Shown here piece after piece: positions 8,612 through 15,031 of a stretch of 18,902 nt of DNA. The stretch lies in the NCBI GenBank assembly GCA_021778975.1, contig JAJYBO010000026.1, positions 1 to 18,902 on the forward strand. The letters run 5' to 3'. The position numbers were made by a program, and so were the translations under genes. The DNA comes from Deltaproteobacteria bacterium. Its GTDB lineage: Bacteria; Desulfobacterota; Desulfobacteria; Desulfobacterales; Desulfatirhabdiaceae. The notes under the pieces are model-generated. The model was given only the letters and a program-made list of their open reading frames with translations. It made no database searches and was not told the origin of the DNA. Positions within the stretch are counted from its first letter, which is position 1, and the number at the start of each line of letters is the position of its first letter.

Positions 8612-8664
8612 GACAATTCTCCTTCTGAAATGACATCATCACCGAAGACCCCCATTGACATCAT
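8608..8664 (-). CDS. Possible 18-residue upstream ORF coupled to tsf
   Basis: In the rpsB-tsf gap a very good ribosome site (CCGGAGGTGAAAGGCC) precedes ATG at 8664. The reading frame encodes MMSMGVFGDDVISEGELS and ends in TGA at 8610-8608. That TGA shares ATGA with the tsf start codon at 8611, the classic geometry for translational coupling. Its last codons also contain the tsf ribosome site (GAAGGAGAA). I do not recognise the peptide. It may be a regulatory leader whose translation controls access to the tsf start, or a chance ORF in an untranslated spacer. The ribosome site and the ORF are directly seen; expression is inferred. Confidence 0.4.
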   Translation of the reverse strand: MMSMGVFGDDVISEGELS

Positions 8665-8710
8665 GGCCTTTCACCTCCGGATGCTGACGATGTCACGCTA
8701 TCAGATAAAT

Positions 8711-8724
8711 CCCCCGGAGGGGAC
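8711..8724 (-). other. Small GC-rich hairpin in the rpsB-tsf spacer
   Basis: A TCCCC / GGGGA inverted repeat with a four-base CGGA centre lies about 45 bases before the upstream ORF of tsf. No T-run follows in the direction of transcription, so it is not an intrinsic terminator. It could stabilise or process the rpsB-tsf mRNA. Apart from this hairpin and the 18-codon ORF, I see nothing else in the 167-base spacer. Confidence 0.3.
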
Positions 8725-8778
8725 GTTATGGTTCAGTACGGGTAATGCGAACGAGAAATATCCCGCCGCAACCACTTG

Positions 8779-9657
8779 TTATTCATTGGTTTCATCATCT
8801 TCATCGGCATCCAGAACATCGTATTTGGAGGAAGCTCTTTTGATAATTTCGACCACCGGCCCATCAGCGCCATCTGATATGACTTTGCGCTCACCAGTTT
8901 TAAGGTCGGCGCCTGCTGCGCTCGAATCGGCCTCATCCATCGCTTTGTCGGAATCCGCCTGCTTTTTCTCGGCATATCGCTGACGGCCTTCGATACAGGC
9001 ATCGGCGATCTTGGATGTCAGAAGACGGATGGAGCGAATAGCGTCGTCATTTCCGGGAATCAAGTGATCAATCTCGTCCGGATCACAGTTGGTATCGGCA
9101 ATGGCGATAATCGGTATCTGAAGTCTCCGGCCTTCCCGTACGGCAATGGCCTCGTTTTTGGAATCAACGATAAAGATGGCGCCCGGAAGGCGGTTCATAT
9201 CCTGAATACCCCCCAGAATACTGTCTAATTTCACCCGCTCTTTGGCCAGTTGCTGCCGCTCTTTCTTGGGATACAGATTGATGGAGCCGTCCGTTTCAAT
9301 GGTGTTTAAGGTATTGAGACGGTCAATGCTTTTCTTGATGGTCTGGAAGTTGGTCAACATACCGCCCAGCCACCGGTTATGAATATAGTACATTTCACAG
9401 CGGGTAGCTTCTTCATGAATGGTTTCCCTGGCCTGTTTCTTGGTGCCGACAAACAGAACGGATTTGCCTTCCGCCACCGTATTGACCACAAAATCATAGA
9501 CATCGCGGAACATACGGACGGTTTTCTGCAAGTCTATGATATAAATTCCGTTTCTGGCGCCAAAGATATAGGGTTTCATCTTCGGATTCCAGCGTTTGGT
9601 CTGGTGCCCGAAATGGACACCAGCTTCAAGAAGCTCTTTCATCGTGACATACGCCAT
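8779..9657 (-). CDS. rpsB: 30S ribosomal protein S2 with extended acidic C-terminus
   Basis: Small-subunit ribosomal protein needed for late assembly and mRNA binding near the anti-Shine-Dalgarno region. It opens with MKELLEAGVHFGHQTKRWNPKMKPYI and also has the blocks VLFVGTKKQA, RWLGGMLTNFQTI, RLPGAIFIVD, EAIAVREGRRLQIPIIAIADTNCDP and IDHLIPGNDDAIRSI. At 292 residues it is longer than the usual 240-260. The extra part, from about residue 240, is rich in Asp, Glu, Ala and Ser and ends DADEDDETNE. ATG at 9657 follows AAAAGGAGAAACAATA, an excellent ribosome site. The structured 163-base gap upstream suggests autogenous control, as known for S2 in other bacteria. Confidence 0.97.
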   Translation of the reverse strand: MAYVTMKELLEAGVHFGHQTKRWNPKMKPYIFGARNGIYIIDLQKTVRMFRDVYDFVVNTVAEGKSVLFVGTKKQARETIHEEATRCEMYYIHNRWLGGMLTNFQTIKKSIDRLNTLNTIETDGSINLYPKKERQQLAKERVKLDSILGGIQDMNRLPGAIFIVDSKNEAIAVREGRRLQIPIIAIADTNCDPDEIDHLIPGNDDAIRSIRLLTSKIADACIEGRQRYAEKKQADSDKAMDEADSSAAGADLKTGERKVISDGADGPVVEIIKRASSKYDVLDADEDDETNE

Positions 9658-9820
9658 TATTGTTTCTCCTTTTCTCTTGGTTTGACCTGCGACCCCTTCA
9701 TCCCGGAATTCAACCTTTCAGCAACACGTCGCCAAAAAGCACCTGAAACCGGTCAGAGACCGTGCGAATTAAAATCTTGTCTTTTTAACAAATTCCTTTT
9801 GATGTTACAATGAAAATATA
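9658..9820 (-). promoter_or_regulatory. rpsB upstream region: weak promoter candidate and structured 5' leader
   Basis: This gap separates prmC from rpsB. Reading the minus strand, TTGTAA (9810-9805) and TAAAAA (9787-9782) are 17 bases apart, a weak sigma70-like pair. Downstream lies a perfect CGGTC-TCT-GACCG hairpin (9762-9750), followed by a TTTCAG...CTGAAA pairing around the next stretch. Known bacterial rpsB transcripts carry S2-binding leader structures. Whether this folds into one of the described rpsB leader classes I cannot tell without a covariance-model search. Confidence 0.35.
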
Positions 9821-10747
9821 TCATTCTGAATACGTCTGCATCACCACAACCCGGTCATGCCCGGCATAGTCCTGAATCACCCGGAACGTCGCGTAAGATT
9901 GGCTGCTCTCTATGATTTTGACGACATCCTGAGCCTGGCTGCATCCAATCTCGAGAAGCAACCGGCCGCCGGGATTCAGCACCCGGTGCGCCGAATAAAT
10001 GATGCGCCGGACGGCGGAAAGGCCATCCGCACCACCGTCCAGCGCCAGACGGGGTTCGAATCGGGCCACCTCCGGTTGCAGTTCCGGAATTTCACCGGAC
10101 GGAATATAGGGCGGATTCGACAGAATCATGTCAAACAACGGCGTTTTCGGCGACACCATCTCCAGCCAGTCGCCCGCAACAAACTGAATTTGGCCGCCAA
10201 CGCCGCGGCTTTCGGCGTTTCGCCTCGCCGTCAGAACCGCGTTCATGCTGATATCCGTCGCCACATAGCGGCAGAATGGCCGTTCGGACGCCAGCGTCAC
10301 AACAATGGCTCCGGATCCAACACCCAGTTCCAGCACCCATCCCCGCAGCGGCCGCTCATCGTCTGTTGCATCGGGATACATAGATGACGTCAAAAAATTC
10401 AGAGCGGTTTCCACAATGCATTCCGTATCCGGACGCGGAATCAGAACATCCGGGCCAACGCTGAACGCACCGGACCAAAACTCTCTGACACCAGTGATAT
10501 AGGCCACAGGTTCACGACCTGTGCGCCGTTTAAGCAAAGATTTGTAAGCTGCCAGCTCGGTTTTCAGCAGCGGTTGATCATACCGGAGATACAGGTCTAT
10601 CCGCTTCAGATTCAGTGCGTGCGCCAGCAGAATTTCAGCGGTGGCGCGGGGGCTGTCAATATCGTGAGATTTAAAATATCCGGTGGACCACTTCAGGAGG
10701 CTGAGGATAGTCCATTCAGGTTCCCTGGAGGGGGGAGGAGTCTGCAT
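9821..10747 (-). CDS. prmC: Peptide chain release factor N5-glutamine methyltransferase
   Basis: SAM-dependent methylation of the Gln in the GGQ loop of release factors RF1 and RF2, which raises termination efficiency. From ATG at 10747 it has 308 residues. The N-terminal helical domain includes REPVAYITGVREFW. The Rossmann core has VLELGVGSGAIVVTLA (about 138-153) and ATDIS. The substrate-Gln-binding motif NPPY lies at about 211-214 (ILSNPPYIPSGE), followed by EPRLALDGGADGLS. An in-frame TTG at 10789 would lengthen it, but ATG is more likely even though its ribosome site is weak. The start overlaps the end of prfA by 32 bases. prfA encodes its substrate, so the pairing makes functional sense. 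Confidence 0.95.
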   Translation of the reverse strand: MQTPPPSREPEWTILSLLKWSTGYFKSHDIDSPRATAEILLAHALNLKRIDLYLRYDQPLLKTELAAYKSLLKRRTGREPVAYITGVREFWSGAFSVGPDVLIPRPDTECIVETALNFLTSSMYPDATDDERPLRGWVLELGVGSGAIVVTLASERPFCRYVATDISMNAVLTARRNAESRGVGGQIQFVAGDWLEMVSPKTPLFDMILSNPPYIPSGEIPELQPEVARFEPRLALDGGADGLSAVRRIIYSAHRVLNPGGRLLLEIGCSQAQDVVKIIESSQSYATFRVIQDYAGHDRVVVMQTYSE

Positions 10748-11801
10748 TTTGTAGGGCCTGGGCCTGATAATAGGCGGTAAGCTGGTCAATAATGTCGTCT
10801 AAGTCCCCCTGGAGGATTGCCTCCAGTTTGTACAGCGTCAGTCCGATCCGGTGATCGGTCATACGGCCCTGAGGGAAATTATAGGTGCGGATTCGCCCGC
10901 TTCGGTCACCGCTGCCCACCTGATTTTTGCGGTCTTTCGAACGCTTTTCATCCTGCTCACTCACCATTTTGTCCAAAAGCCTGGCCCTCAAAACGGTCAT
11001 GGCCTTCGCCTTGTTTTTCCACTGGGATTTTTCATCCTGACAGGTCACCACCAGACCGGTGGGCAGATGGGTGACCCGCACCGCCGAATCCGTGGTGTTG
11101 ACGGACTGACCGCCAGGCCCGGATGAGCGAAAGACATCCACCTTGATATCCGTGGGATCAATGGTGATTTCCACCTCTTCGGCTTCCGGAAGCACGGCGA
11201 CCGTCACCGCGGATGTATGAATCCGGCCCTGCGCCTCCGTGGCCGGAACGCGCTGCACCCGGTGCGTGCCGCTCTCATATTTGAAGGCGCTGTAAGCCCC
11301 GTTGCCGCGGATCATGGCGACGATCTCCTTGAAGCCGCCGACATCGGAGGTATGATGCGCCATCACCTCCACCTGCCAGTTACGTTTTTCCGCGTAGCGG
11401 GTGTACATGCGAAAGAGGTCGGCGGCGAACAGCGCGGCTTCTTCGCCACCGGTTCCCGCCCGGATTTCGAGAATGATGTTTTTTTCGTCATTGGGATTTT
11501 TGGGCACCAGAAGACGCTTGATCTCGATATCGAGCCGGTCTTTTTCACGGTTTAACTGTTCGATGTCGTCCCTGGCCATCTGCTTGATATCCGGATCGCT
11601 GTCCTGCAACAGCTCCGCGCTCTCATCGAGCCGATCGCAAACCTGCCGGTATTCTCGATAAGCAGTGACAACCCGGTTCAGCTCCGCATGTTCCCGGACA
11701 TATTTCTGGTAGGCATCGCGGTTTTGAACGATAAGCGGATCGGACAGAAGTTTTTCGACTTCCAGAAATCTCTTTTCAACACCCTTTAGCTTGTCGAACA
11801 T
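10716..11801 (-). CDS. prfA: Peptide chain release factor 1
   Basis: Recognises UAA and UAG and triggers peptide release. From ATG at 11801 it is 361 residues, the usual RF1 length, starting MFDKLKGVEKRFLEVEKLL as RF1 proteins do. ATG at 11816 is in frame and adds five residues (MSEIP) but has no ribosome site; GAG six bases before 11801 is modest. Motifs are EIRAGTGGEEAALFA, the codon-recognition tripeptide PAT (about 186-188, in RVPATEAQGRIHTS), and GGQ (about 230-232, in RSSGPGGQSVNTTDSAVR). The PAT tripeptide marks RF1 rather than RF2. It sits between rpmE and prmC in the termination part of the operon. Confidence 0.96.
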   Translation of the reverse strand: MFDKLKGVEKRFLEVEKLLSDPLIVQNRDAYQKYVREHAELNRVVTAYREYRQVCDRLDESAELLQDSDPDIKQMARDDIEQLNREKDRLDIEIKRLLVPKNPNDEKNIILEIRAGTGGEEAALFAADLFRMYTRYAEKRNWQVEVMAHHTSDVGGFKEIVAMIRGNGAYSAFKYESGTHRVQRVPATEAQGRIHTSAVTVAVLPEAEEVEITIDPTDIKVDVFRSSGPGGQSVNTTDSAVRVTHLPTGLVVTCQDEKSQWKNKAKAMTVLRARLLDKMVSEQDEKRSKDRKNQVGSGDRSGRIRTYNFPQGRMTDHRIGLTLYKLEAILQGDLDDIIDQLTAYYQAQALQNADSSPLQGT

Positions 11802-11868
11802 AGGTATCTCAGACATAAAACAGGCGGTAACTCATGAAAATCATATGAACCACCGCCTGCCGTCGTCA

Positions 11869-12078
11869 TTATTTTTTCTGGAATTTTTCATATTTTTTAC
11901 GGAAACGTTCGATACGTCCAGCCGTATCCATCAATTTCTGTTTTCCGGTAAAAAACGGATGACATTTGGAACAGATTTCCACCTGGACGTCGGTCTTGGT
12001 GGAACCGACCTGAAGCGTATTGCCGCAGGCGCATTTGATAACGGTTTCCGTATAGGGAGGATGAATTGATGCTTTCAT
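11869..12078 (-). CDS. rpmE: 50S ribosomal protein L31, zinc-binding type
   Basis: Large-subunit protein bridging the 50S central protuberance and the 30S head. I take ATG at 12078, giving 69 residues that begin MKASIHPPYTETVIKCACGN; the open frame continues up to 12135, but the added residues are not L31-like. The zinc (C+) form is shown by Cys16, Cys18, Cys36 and Cys39 (KCACGN and EICSKCHPFFTGKQK). AAAGGAG lies upstream at slightly long spacing. It follows rho by 49 bases, an arrangement common in many bacteria. Confidence 0.96.
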   Translation of the reverse strand: MKASIHPPYTETVIKCACGNTLQVGSTKTDVQVEICSKCHPFFTGKQKLMDTAGRIERFRKKYEKFQKK

Positions 12079-12127
12079 TGCTCTGGTGAACTCCTTTAAG
12101 TATAGATGAAAAATGGTCCCTTCAGAA

Positions 12128-13384
12128 TCAGGCATTCATGGAATTTAGAAACTCTTTATTATTCTTTGTTCCGCTCATTTTTTCAAGTAAAAATTCGAGA
12201 CTGTCTGTCGGGTTGAGAGATGACAGGAGTTTGCGGAGTATCCAGACCCGGTTCAGCGTCTCTTCGTCTAACAGCAATTCTTCTTTACGAGTACCCGATT
12301 TTTTGATGTCAATGGCGGGGAATACGCGTTTATCGGAAAGCCTCCGGTCAAGCTGTATTTCCATATTGCCGGTACCCTTGAATTCTTCGAAAATAACTTC
12401 GTCCATCCGGCTGCCGGTATCAATCAGGGCGGTGGCAATGATGGTCAGGCTGCCCCCCTCCTCGATGTTACGGGCCGCGCCGAAAAACCGTTTGGGACGC
12501 TGGAGCGCATTGGAATCCACACCGCCGGAGAGGATTTTTCCGCTGGGAGGCATGACCGCATTATAGGCGCGGGCAAGGCGGGTGATACTGTCCAGCAGAA
12601 TCACGACATCTTTTTTATGTTCGACAAGACGTTTGGCTTTTTCAATTACCATTTCCGCCACCTGGACGTGCCGCTCCGCGGGTTCATCGAATGTGGAGCT
12701 GATGACTTCCGCATTGACCGAACGCTCCATGTCCGTAACTTCTTCCGGCCGTTCGTCAATTAAAAGGACAAAGGGAATAACGTCTTTGTGGCTGGCGATA
12801 ATGCTGTTGGCGATGTTCTGGAGCAGCATGGTCTTTCCGGAACGCGGCGGTGAAACGATCAGACCCCGCTGACCAAACCCGATTGGAATCATCAAGTCCA
12901 TAATGCGGGTGGAATAATTATCGGACGCCACTTCAAGTTTCATTTTCCGATTTGGATACAGCGGCGTCAGGTTGTCAAAGAGAATTTTATCCCGCGCCAC
13001 TTCCGGATCTTCGTAGTTGACAGCCTCAACCTTGAGGAGGGCAAAGTACCGTTCGGATTCTTTGGGCTGGCGGATTTGCCCGGATATGGTGTCCCCGGTC
13101 CTCAGGTTGAACCGGCGGATCTGGGAGGGAGAAACATAAATATCATCCGGACCTGGCAGATAATTGTAATTGGGCGCCCGCAGAAAGCCGAAGCCATCCG
13201 GGAGAATTTCGAGGGTTCCTTCTCCGAATATCTGGCCATTTTTTTCAAACTGAGTTTGAAGAAGGGCAAAAATAAGTTCTTGCTTTCGAAGCCCCGCGGC
13301 CCCATGTATGCTGTAGTCTTTCGCCATCTGGGCCAGTTCGCTGATTCTTTTGTCTTTGAGTTCGGCAATATTCATGAATCCCAT
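12128..13384 (-). CDS. rho: Transcription termination factor Rho
   Basis: Hexameric RNA-dependent ATPase and translocase that ends transcription of untranslated RNA. It has 418 residues with standard architecture: N-terminal helical domain (about 4-47, ELKDKRISELAQMAKDY), cold-shock-like primary RNA site (about 53-120, LPDGFGFLR), and RecA-type motor. The motor shows Walker A SPPRSGKT (179-186), LLIDERPEEVTDM, Walker B VVILLDS (260-266), the Q-loop region GKILSGGVDSNALQRPKRFFGAARN (about 282-306) and GTGNMEIQLDRR (about 337-348). Two ATGs compete: 13384 (AGGGGG upstream) and 13375, which gives the more typical MNIAELKDK start. It heads the minus-strand block behind a long untranslated region, where autoregulation would be expected. 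Confidence 0.97.
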   Translation of the reverse strand: MGFMNIAELKDKRISELAQMAKDYSIHGAAGLRKQELIFALLQTQFEKNGQIFGEGTLEILPDGFGFLRAPNYNYLPGPDDIYVSPSQIRRFNLRTGDTISGQIRQPKESERYFALLKVEAVNYEDPEVARDKILFDNLTPLYPNRKMKLEVASDNYSTRIMDLMIPIGFGQRGLIVSPPRSGKTMLLQNIANSIIASHKDVIPFVLLIDERPEEVTDMERSVNAEVISSTFDEPAERHVQVAEMVIEKAKRLVEHKKDVVILLDSITRLARAYNAVMPPSGKILSGGVDSNALQRPKRFFGAARNIEEGGSLTIIATALIDTGSRMDEVIFEEFKGTGNMEIQLDRRLSDKRVFPAIDIKKSGTRKEELLLDEETLNRVWILRKLLSSLNPTDSLEFLLEKMSGTKNNKEFLNSMNA

Positions 13385-13677
13385 ACCCCATCCCCCTCCC
13401 CTTCAGGTGCATTGAACACACGATGGAAAAGAGGTGAAAAAAATGAAAAAATAATTGAAAACGGCTAATGTATATCAGGAATTTGTCATAAAGGATTTAC
13501 TACAGATTGTTACTCTGGAACACTCACCATTGACGGCCTGGTAAAAACCACCCGCGGTGTTCGCTGTGAACTACGGCTATAAAACTGGTAAACGATGGAA
13601 CTACGCCTTGCTGGTTATGGAGGAATATGGACGTTTTTGAGATTGAGTGTTATGAAGTATTGGGTTTGGTATTCACT

Positions 13678-13709
13678 CCAAAAATAGCGGGTTTGGTGTT
13701 TTAAGCCCG
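13678..13709 (-). terminator. Terminator-like hairpin in the rho leader
   Basis: A 7-base-pair stem (CGGGCTT with AAACCCG, one G-T pair) around an eight-base loop is followed on the minus strand by CTATTTTTGG. It lies about 85-115 bases downstream of the candidate rho start site, so it could act as an attenuator. The stem is short and the T-run is only five bases, so this is tentative. Confidence 0.3.
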
Positions 13710-13800
13710 TTTGTCTTGACTTTCGACGGACGTTTCTGGCAAAAGTTAAATCGCGTCAGAAATTATGACCGCTGTCAAAGCCAAAATAATTGTTGGGATA

Positions 13801-13827
13801 ATTATATGATGGGTATCAGGATGTCAA
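13801..13827 (-). promoter_or_regulatory. Candidate sigma70-type promoter for rho
   Basis: Read on the minus strand, a perfect TTGACA (13827-13822) is followed, after 15 bases, by a perfect TATAAT (13806-13801). Both hexamers match consensus, but the spacer is two bases shorter than ideal. Transcription from here would give rho a leader of roughly 410 nucleotides. Confidence 0.4.
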
Positions 13828-13872
13828 GTTTTATATGTGATTTTTCTGAATACGTTTTCAAGGAGGTAGCAC

Positions 13873-14730
13873 ATGGAAAATATCAGACAGGCCGTATTTG
13901 CAGGAACCTGGTATCCTGGCAGCGCTTCCGGCTGCCGCAGTGAAATCGAAAAGATGATGACCTCCTCAACCTGGATGCCAGACAAATTCGATGCCCATGT
14001 GGGCGGCATCGTCCCCCATGCGGGATGGTATTTTTCGGGCGGTATCGCCTGCGACGTCATACGTCACCTCAGCAGCACCATTGCCGATCCGGACGTGGCG
14101 GTGATCTTTGGCACCCACATGCATGCCGCCATGCCGGTTTCCATAATGCGCACCGGAGCATGGGAAACACCGCTGGGGAATTTACCGGTTCACGAAGCAC
14201 TGGTGGAGGAACTGTTACGCCACATCCCTAAGACACGAGACGCCTCCCATGAAATGACCGCGGACAATACCATCGAAGTTCAGTTGCCATTTATCAAATA
14301 TTTCTGGAACCATGTCAAGATAGTACCCATCAGCGCGCCCCCAGATCCCGTATCCATTGACGTCGGCAAATCGGTAGCGGCGGCGGCAATGGCGCTGGGT
14401 CTCAAGATTGTGGTGATAGGTTCCACAGACCTGACGCACTACGGCCCTCATTACGGGCTGGTTCTGAAAAAAAACACCGAAGATGCTCTGGAATGGGTAC
14501 GCCGCGACAACGACCACCGTATGGTTGACGCCATGCTGTCACTGGATCCAGAAACGGTTATCGCTCTCGCGCGGAACAAACTGAATGCATGCTGCGCCGG
14601 GGCCGCCGGCGCTGCTATCGCCGCGGGGCGAACTCTGGGAGCGGTTCGCGGTGAATTGCTGACATACGCCACCAGCTTTGACAAAAGCCCCGGAGAAAGT
14701 TTTGTAGGATATGCAGGTATCGTATTTTAA
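13873..14730 (+). CDS. MEMO1-family protein (AmmeMemoRadiSam system protein B type)
   Basis: 285 residues matching the MEMO1 family, which is related in fold to class III extradiol dioxygenases. Human MEMO1 binds copper or iron through His49, His81 and Cys244. Likely equivalents here are His49 (VPHAGWYFSG), a His in FGTHMH (82 or 84) and Cys240 (NACCAGA). Other family blocks are AGTWYPGS, NTIEVQLPF, GSTDLTHYG (His189) and the C-terminal GESFVGYAGIVF. The start ATG has an ideal AAGGAGG seven bases upstream. Bacterial homologues often sit with AMMECR1-domain and radical-SAM genes; neither partner lies in this window, so the gene stands alone here. Catalytic role is unknown. The CC in place of the usual CG after the ligand Cys is recalled as atypical. 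Confidence 0.9.
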   Translation: MENIRQAVFAGTWYPGSASGCRSEIEKMMTSSTWMPDKFDAHVGGIVPHAGWYFSGGIACDVIRHLSSTIADPDVAVIFGTHMHAAMPVSIMRTGAWETPLGNLPVHEALVEELLRHIPKTRDASHEMTADNTIEVQLPFIKYFWNHVKIVPISAPPDPVSIDVGKSVAAAAMALGLKIVVIGSTDLTHYGPHYGLVLKKNTEDALEWVRRDNDHRMVDAMLSLDPETVIALARNKLNACCAGAAGAAIAAGRTLGAVRGELLTYATSFDKSPGESFVGYAGIVF

Positions 14731-14783
14731 TTGATTTTGTTGTAAATCTATATTACGAACCTCGGCGATCCAGGATCATGTTC

Positions 14784-14820
14784 GACGGGTGCCGCCGGAA
14801 AAACGCTTTTTGGCCCCGTC
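14784..14820 (+). repeat. Imperfect inverted repeat downstream of the MEMO-family gene
   Basis: GACGGG pairs perfectly with CCCGTC, and inside it GCC-AAAAA pairs with TTTTT-GGC around a CGC loop, with a few unpaired bases. It follows the gene stop by 54 bases and could protect the 3' end or slow transcription. No T-run follows, so it is not a standard intrinsic terminator. Confidence 0.45.
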
Positions 14821-14850
14821 ATGAAATTTGTCAAGAAAGCGTCATAACTG

Positions 14851-15005
14851 GCGATTTCGTAAAAAGTCCGGATGCTGCGTTGCGCCGCGTTCTTCGTCGT
14901 TGTGGTGATGTACCATAAGTATGCATCACTACTCATGATTTGAGCGCCTTGCCTGCGGCCTTTTTTACAACAAAGTCGTCCGAAATTCGACTTTTTATGA
15001 GAACA
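14851..15005. mobile_element. MITE-like dispersed repeat with 9-base flanking direct repeat
   Basis: The 155-base interval begins with GATTTCGTAAAAAGTC (14853-14868) and ends with an inverted relative, TTCGACTTTTTATGAGAACATC. The interior is rich in imperfect palindromes: TGATGTAC...GTATGCATCA at the centre, and GCTGCGTTGCGCC against GAGCGCCTTGCCTGCGG further out. TCATAACTG flanks it exactly on both sides (14842-14850 and 15006-15014), as a target-site duplication would. It has no coding capacity. A related sequence lies at 18599-18632. The structure is seen directly; mobility is inferred. Confidence 0.55.
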
Positions 15006-15031
15006 TCATAACTGAAAATAAGGGAGAAATC

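Larger units (their letters stand above)
13385..13872 (-). promoter_or_regulatory. Divergent rho / MEMO-family intergenic region (long rho leader)
   Basis: 488 bases without a credible gene. It holds a minus-strand promoter candidate (13801-13827), a hairpin with a T-run (13678-13709) and a pyrimidine-rich stretch on the minus strand near 13425-13470. It also has a short direct repeat GGGTTTGGT (around 13661 and 13689) and, at the right end, the AAGGAGG ribosome site of the plus-strand gene. Rho genes in other bacteria have long, attenuated leaders, and this layout fits, though it is inferred. A 75-codon plus-strand frame starting at 13716 overlaps the next gene in another frame and is not supported. 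Confidence 0.5.
14731..15031. other. Gene-free interval before serA
   Basis: 301 bases hold a 37-base imperfect inverted repeat (14784-14820), then a MITE-like element (14851-15005) bounded by a 9-base direct repeat, then the serA ribosome site (AAGGGAG). I saw no convincing promoter consensus for serA. A short minus-strand frame across the repeat is judged non-coding. Confidence 0.6.

Noticed and set aside
11802..11816. ATG at 11816 as the prfA start
   Set aside because: No ribosome site, and RF1 homology begins at the internal ATG (11801); kept as an alternative in the prfA entry.
12079..12135. Upstream extension of rpmE to 12135
   Set aside because: The extra 19 residues are not L31-like and overlap the end of rho; ATG at 12078 has AAAGGAG upstream and gives the normal length.
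13551..13565. CACC-CGC-GGTG and similar short palindromes as operators
   Set aside because: Arms are only four bases and there is no second copy or spacing relation to a promoter; expected by chance.
13655..13700. GGGTTTGGT direct repeat as a CRISPR or iteron array
   Set aside because: Only two short copies with no regular spacing or further units; neither an array nor an origin is supported.
13716..13943. 75-codon plus-strand frame in the rho/MEMO divergent region
   Set aside because: It overlaps the well-supported MEMO-family gene in another frame, lacks a good ribosome site and shows no recognisable motif.
14748..14936. 62-codon minus-strand frame across the interval before serA
   Set aside because: It reads through the palindromic repeat element and the inverted repeat, has no ribosome site and no family resemblance; it is best explained as chance coding in a repeat.
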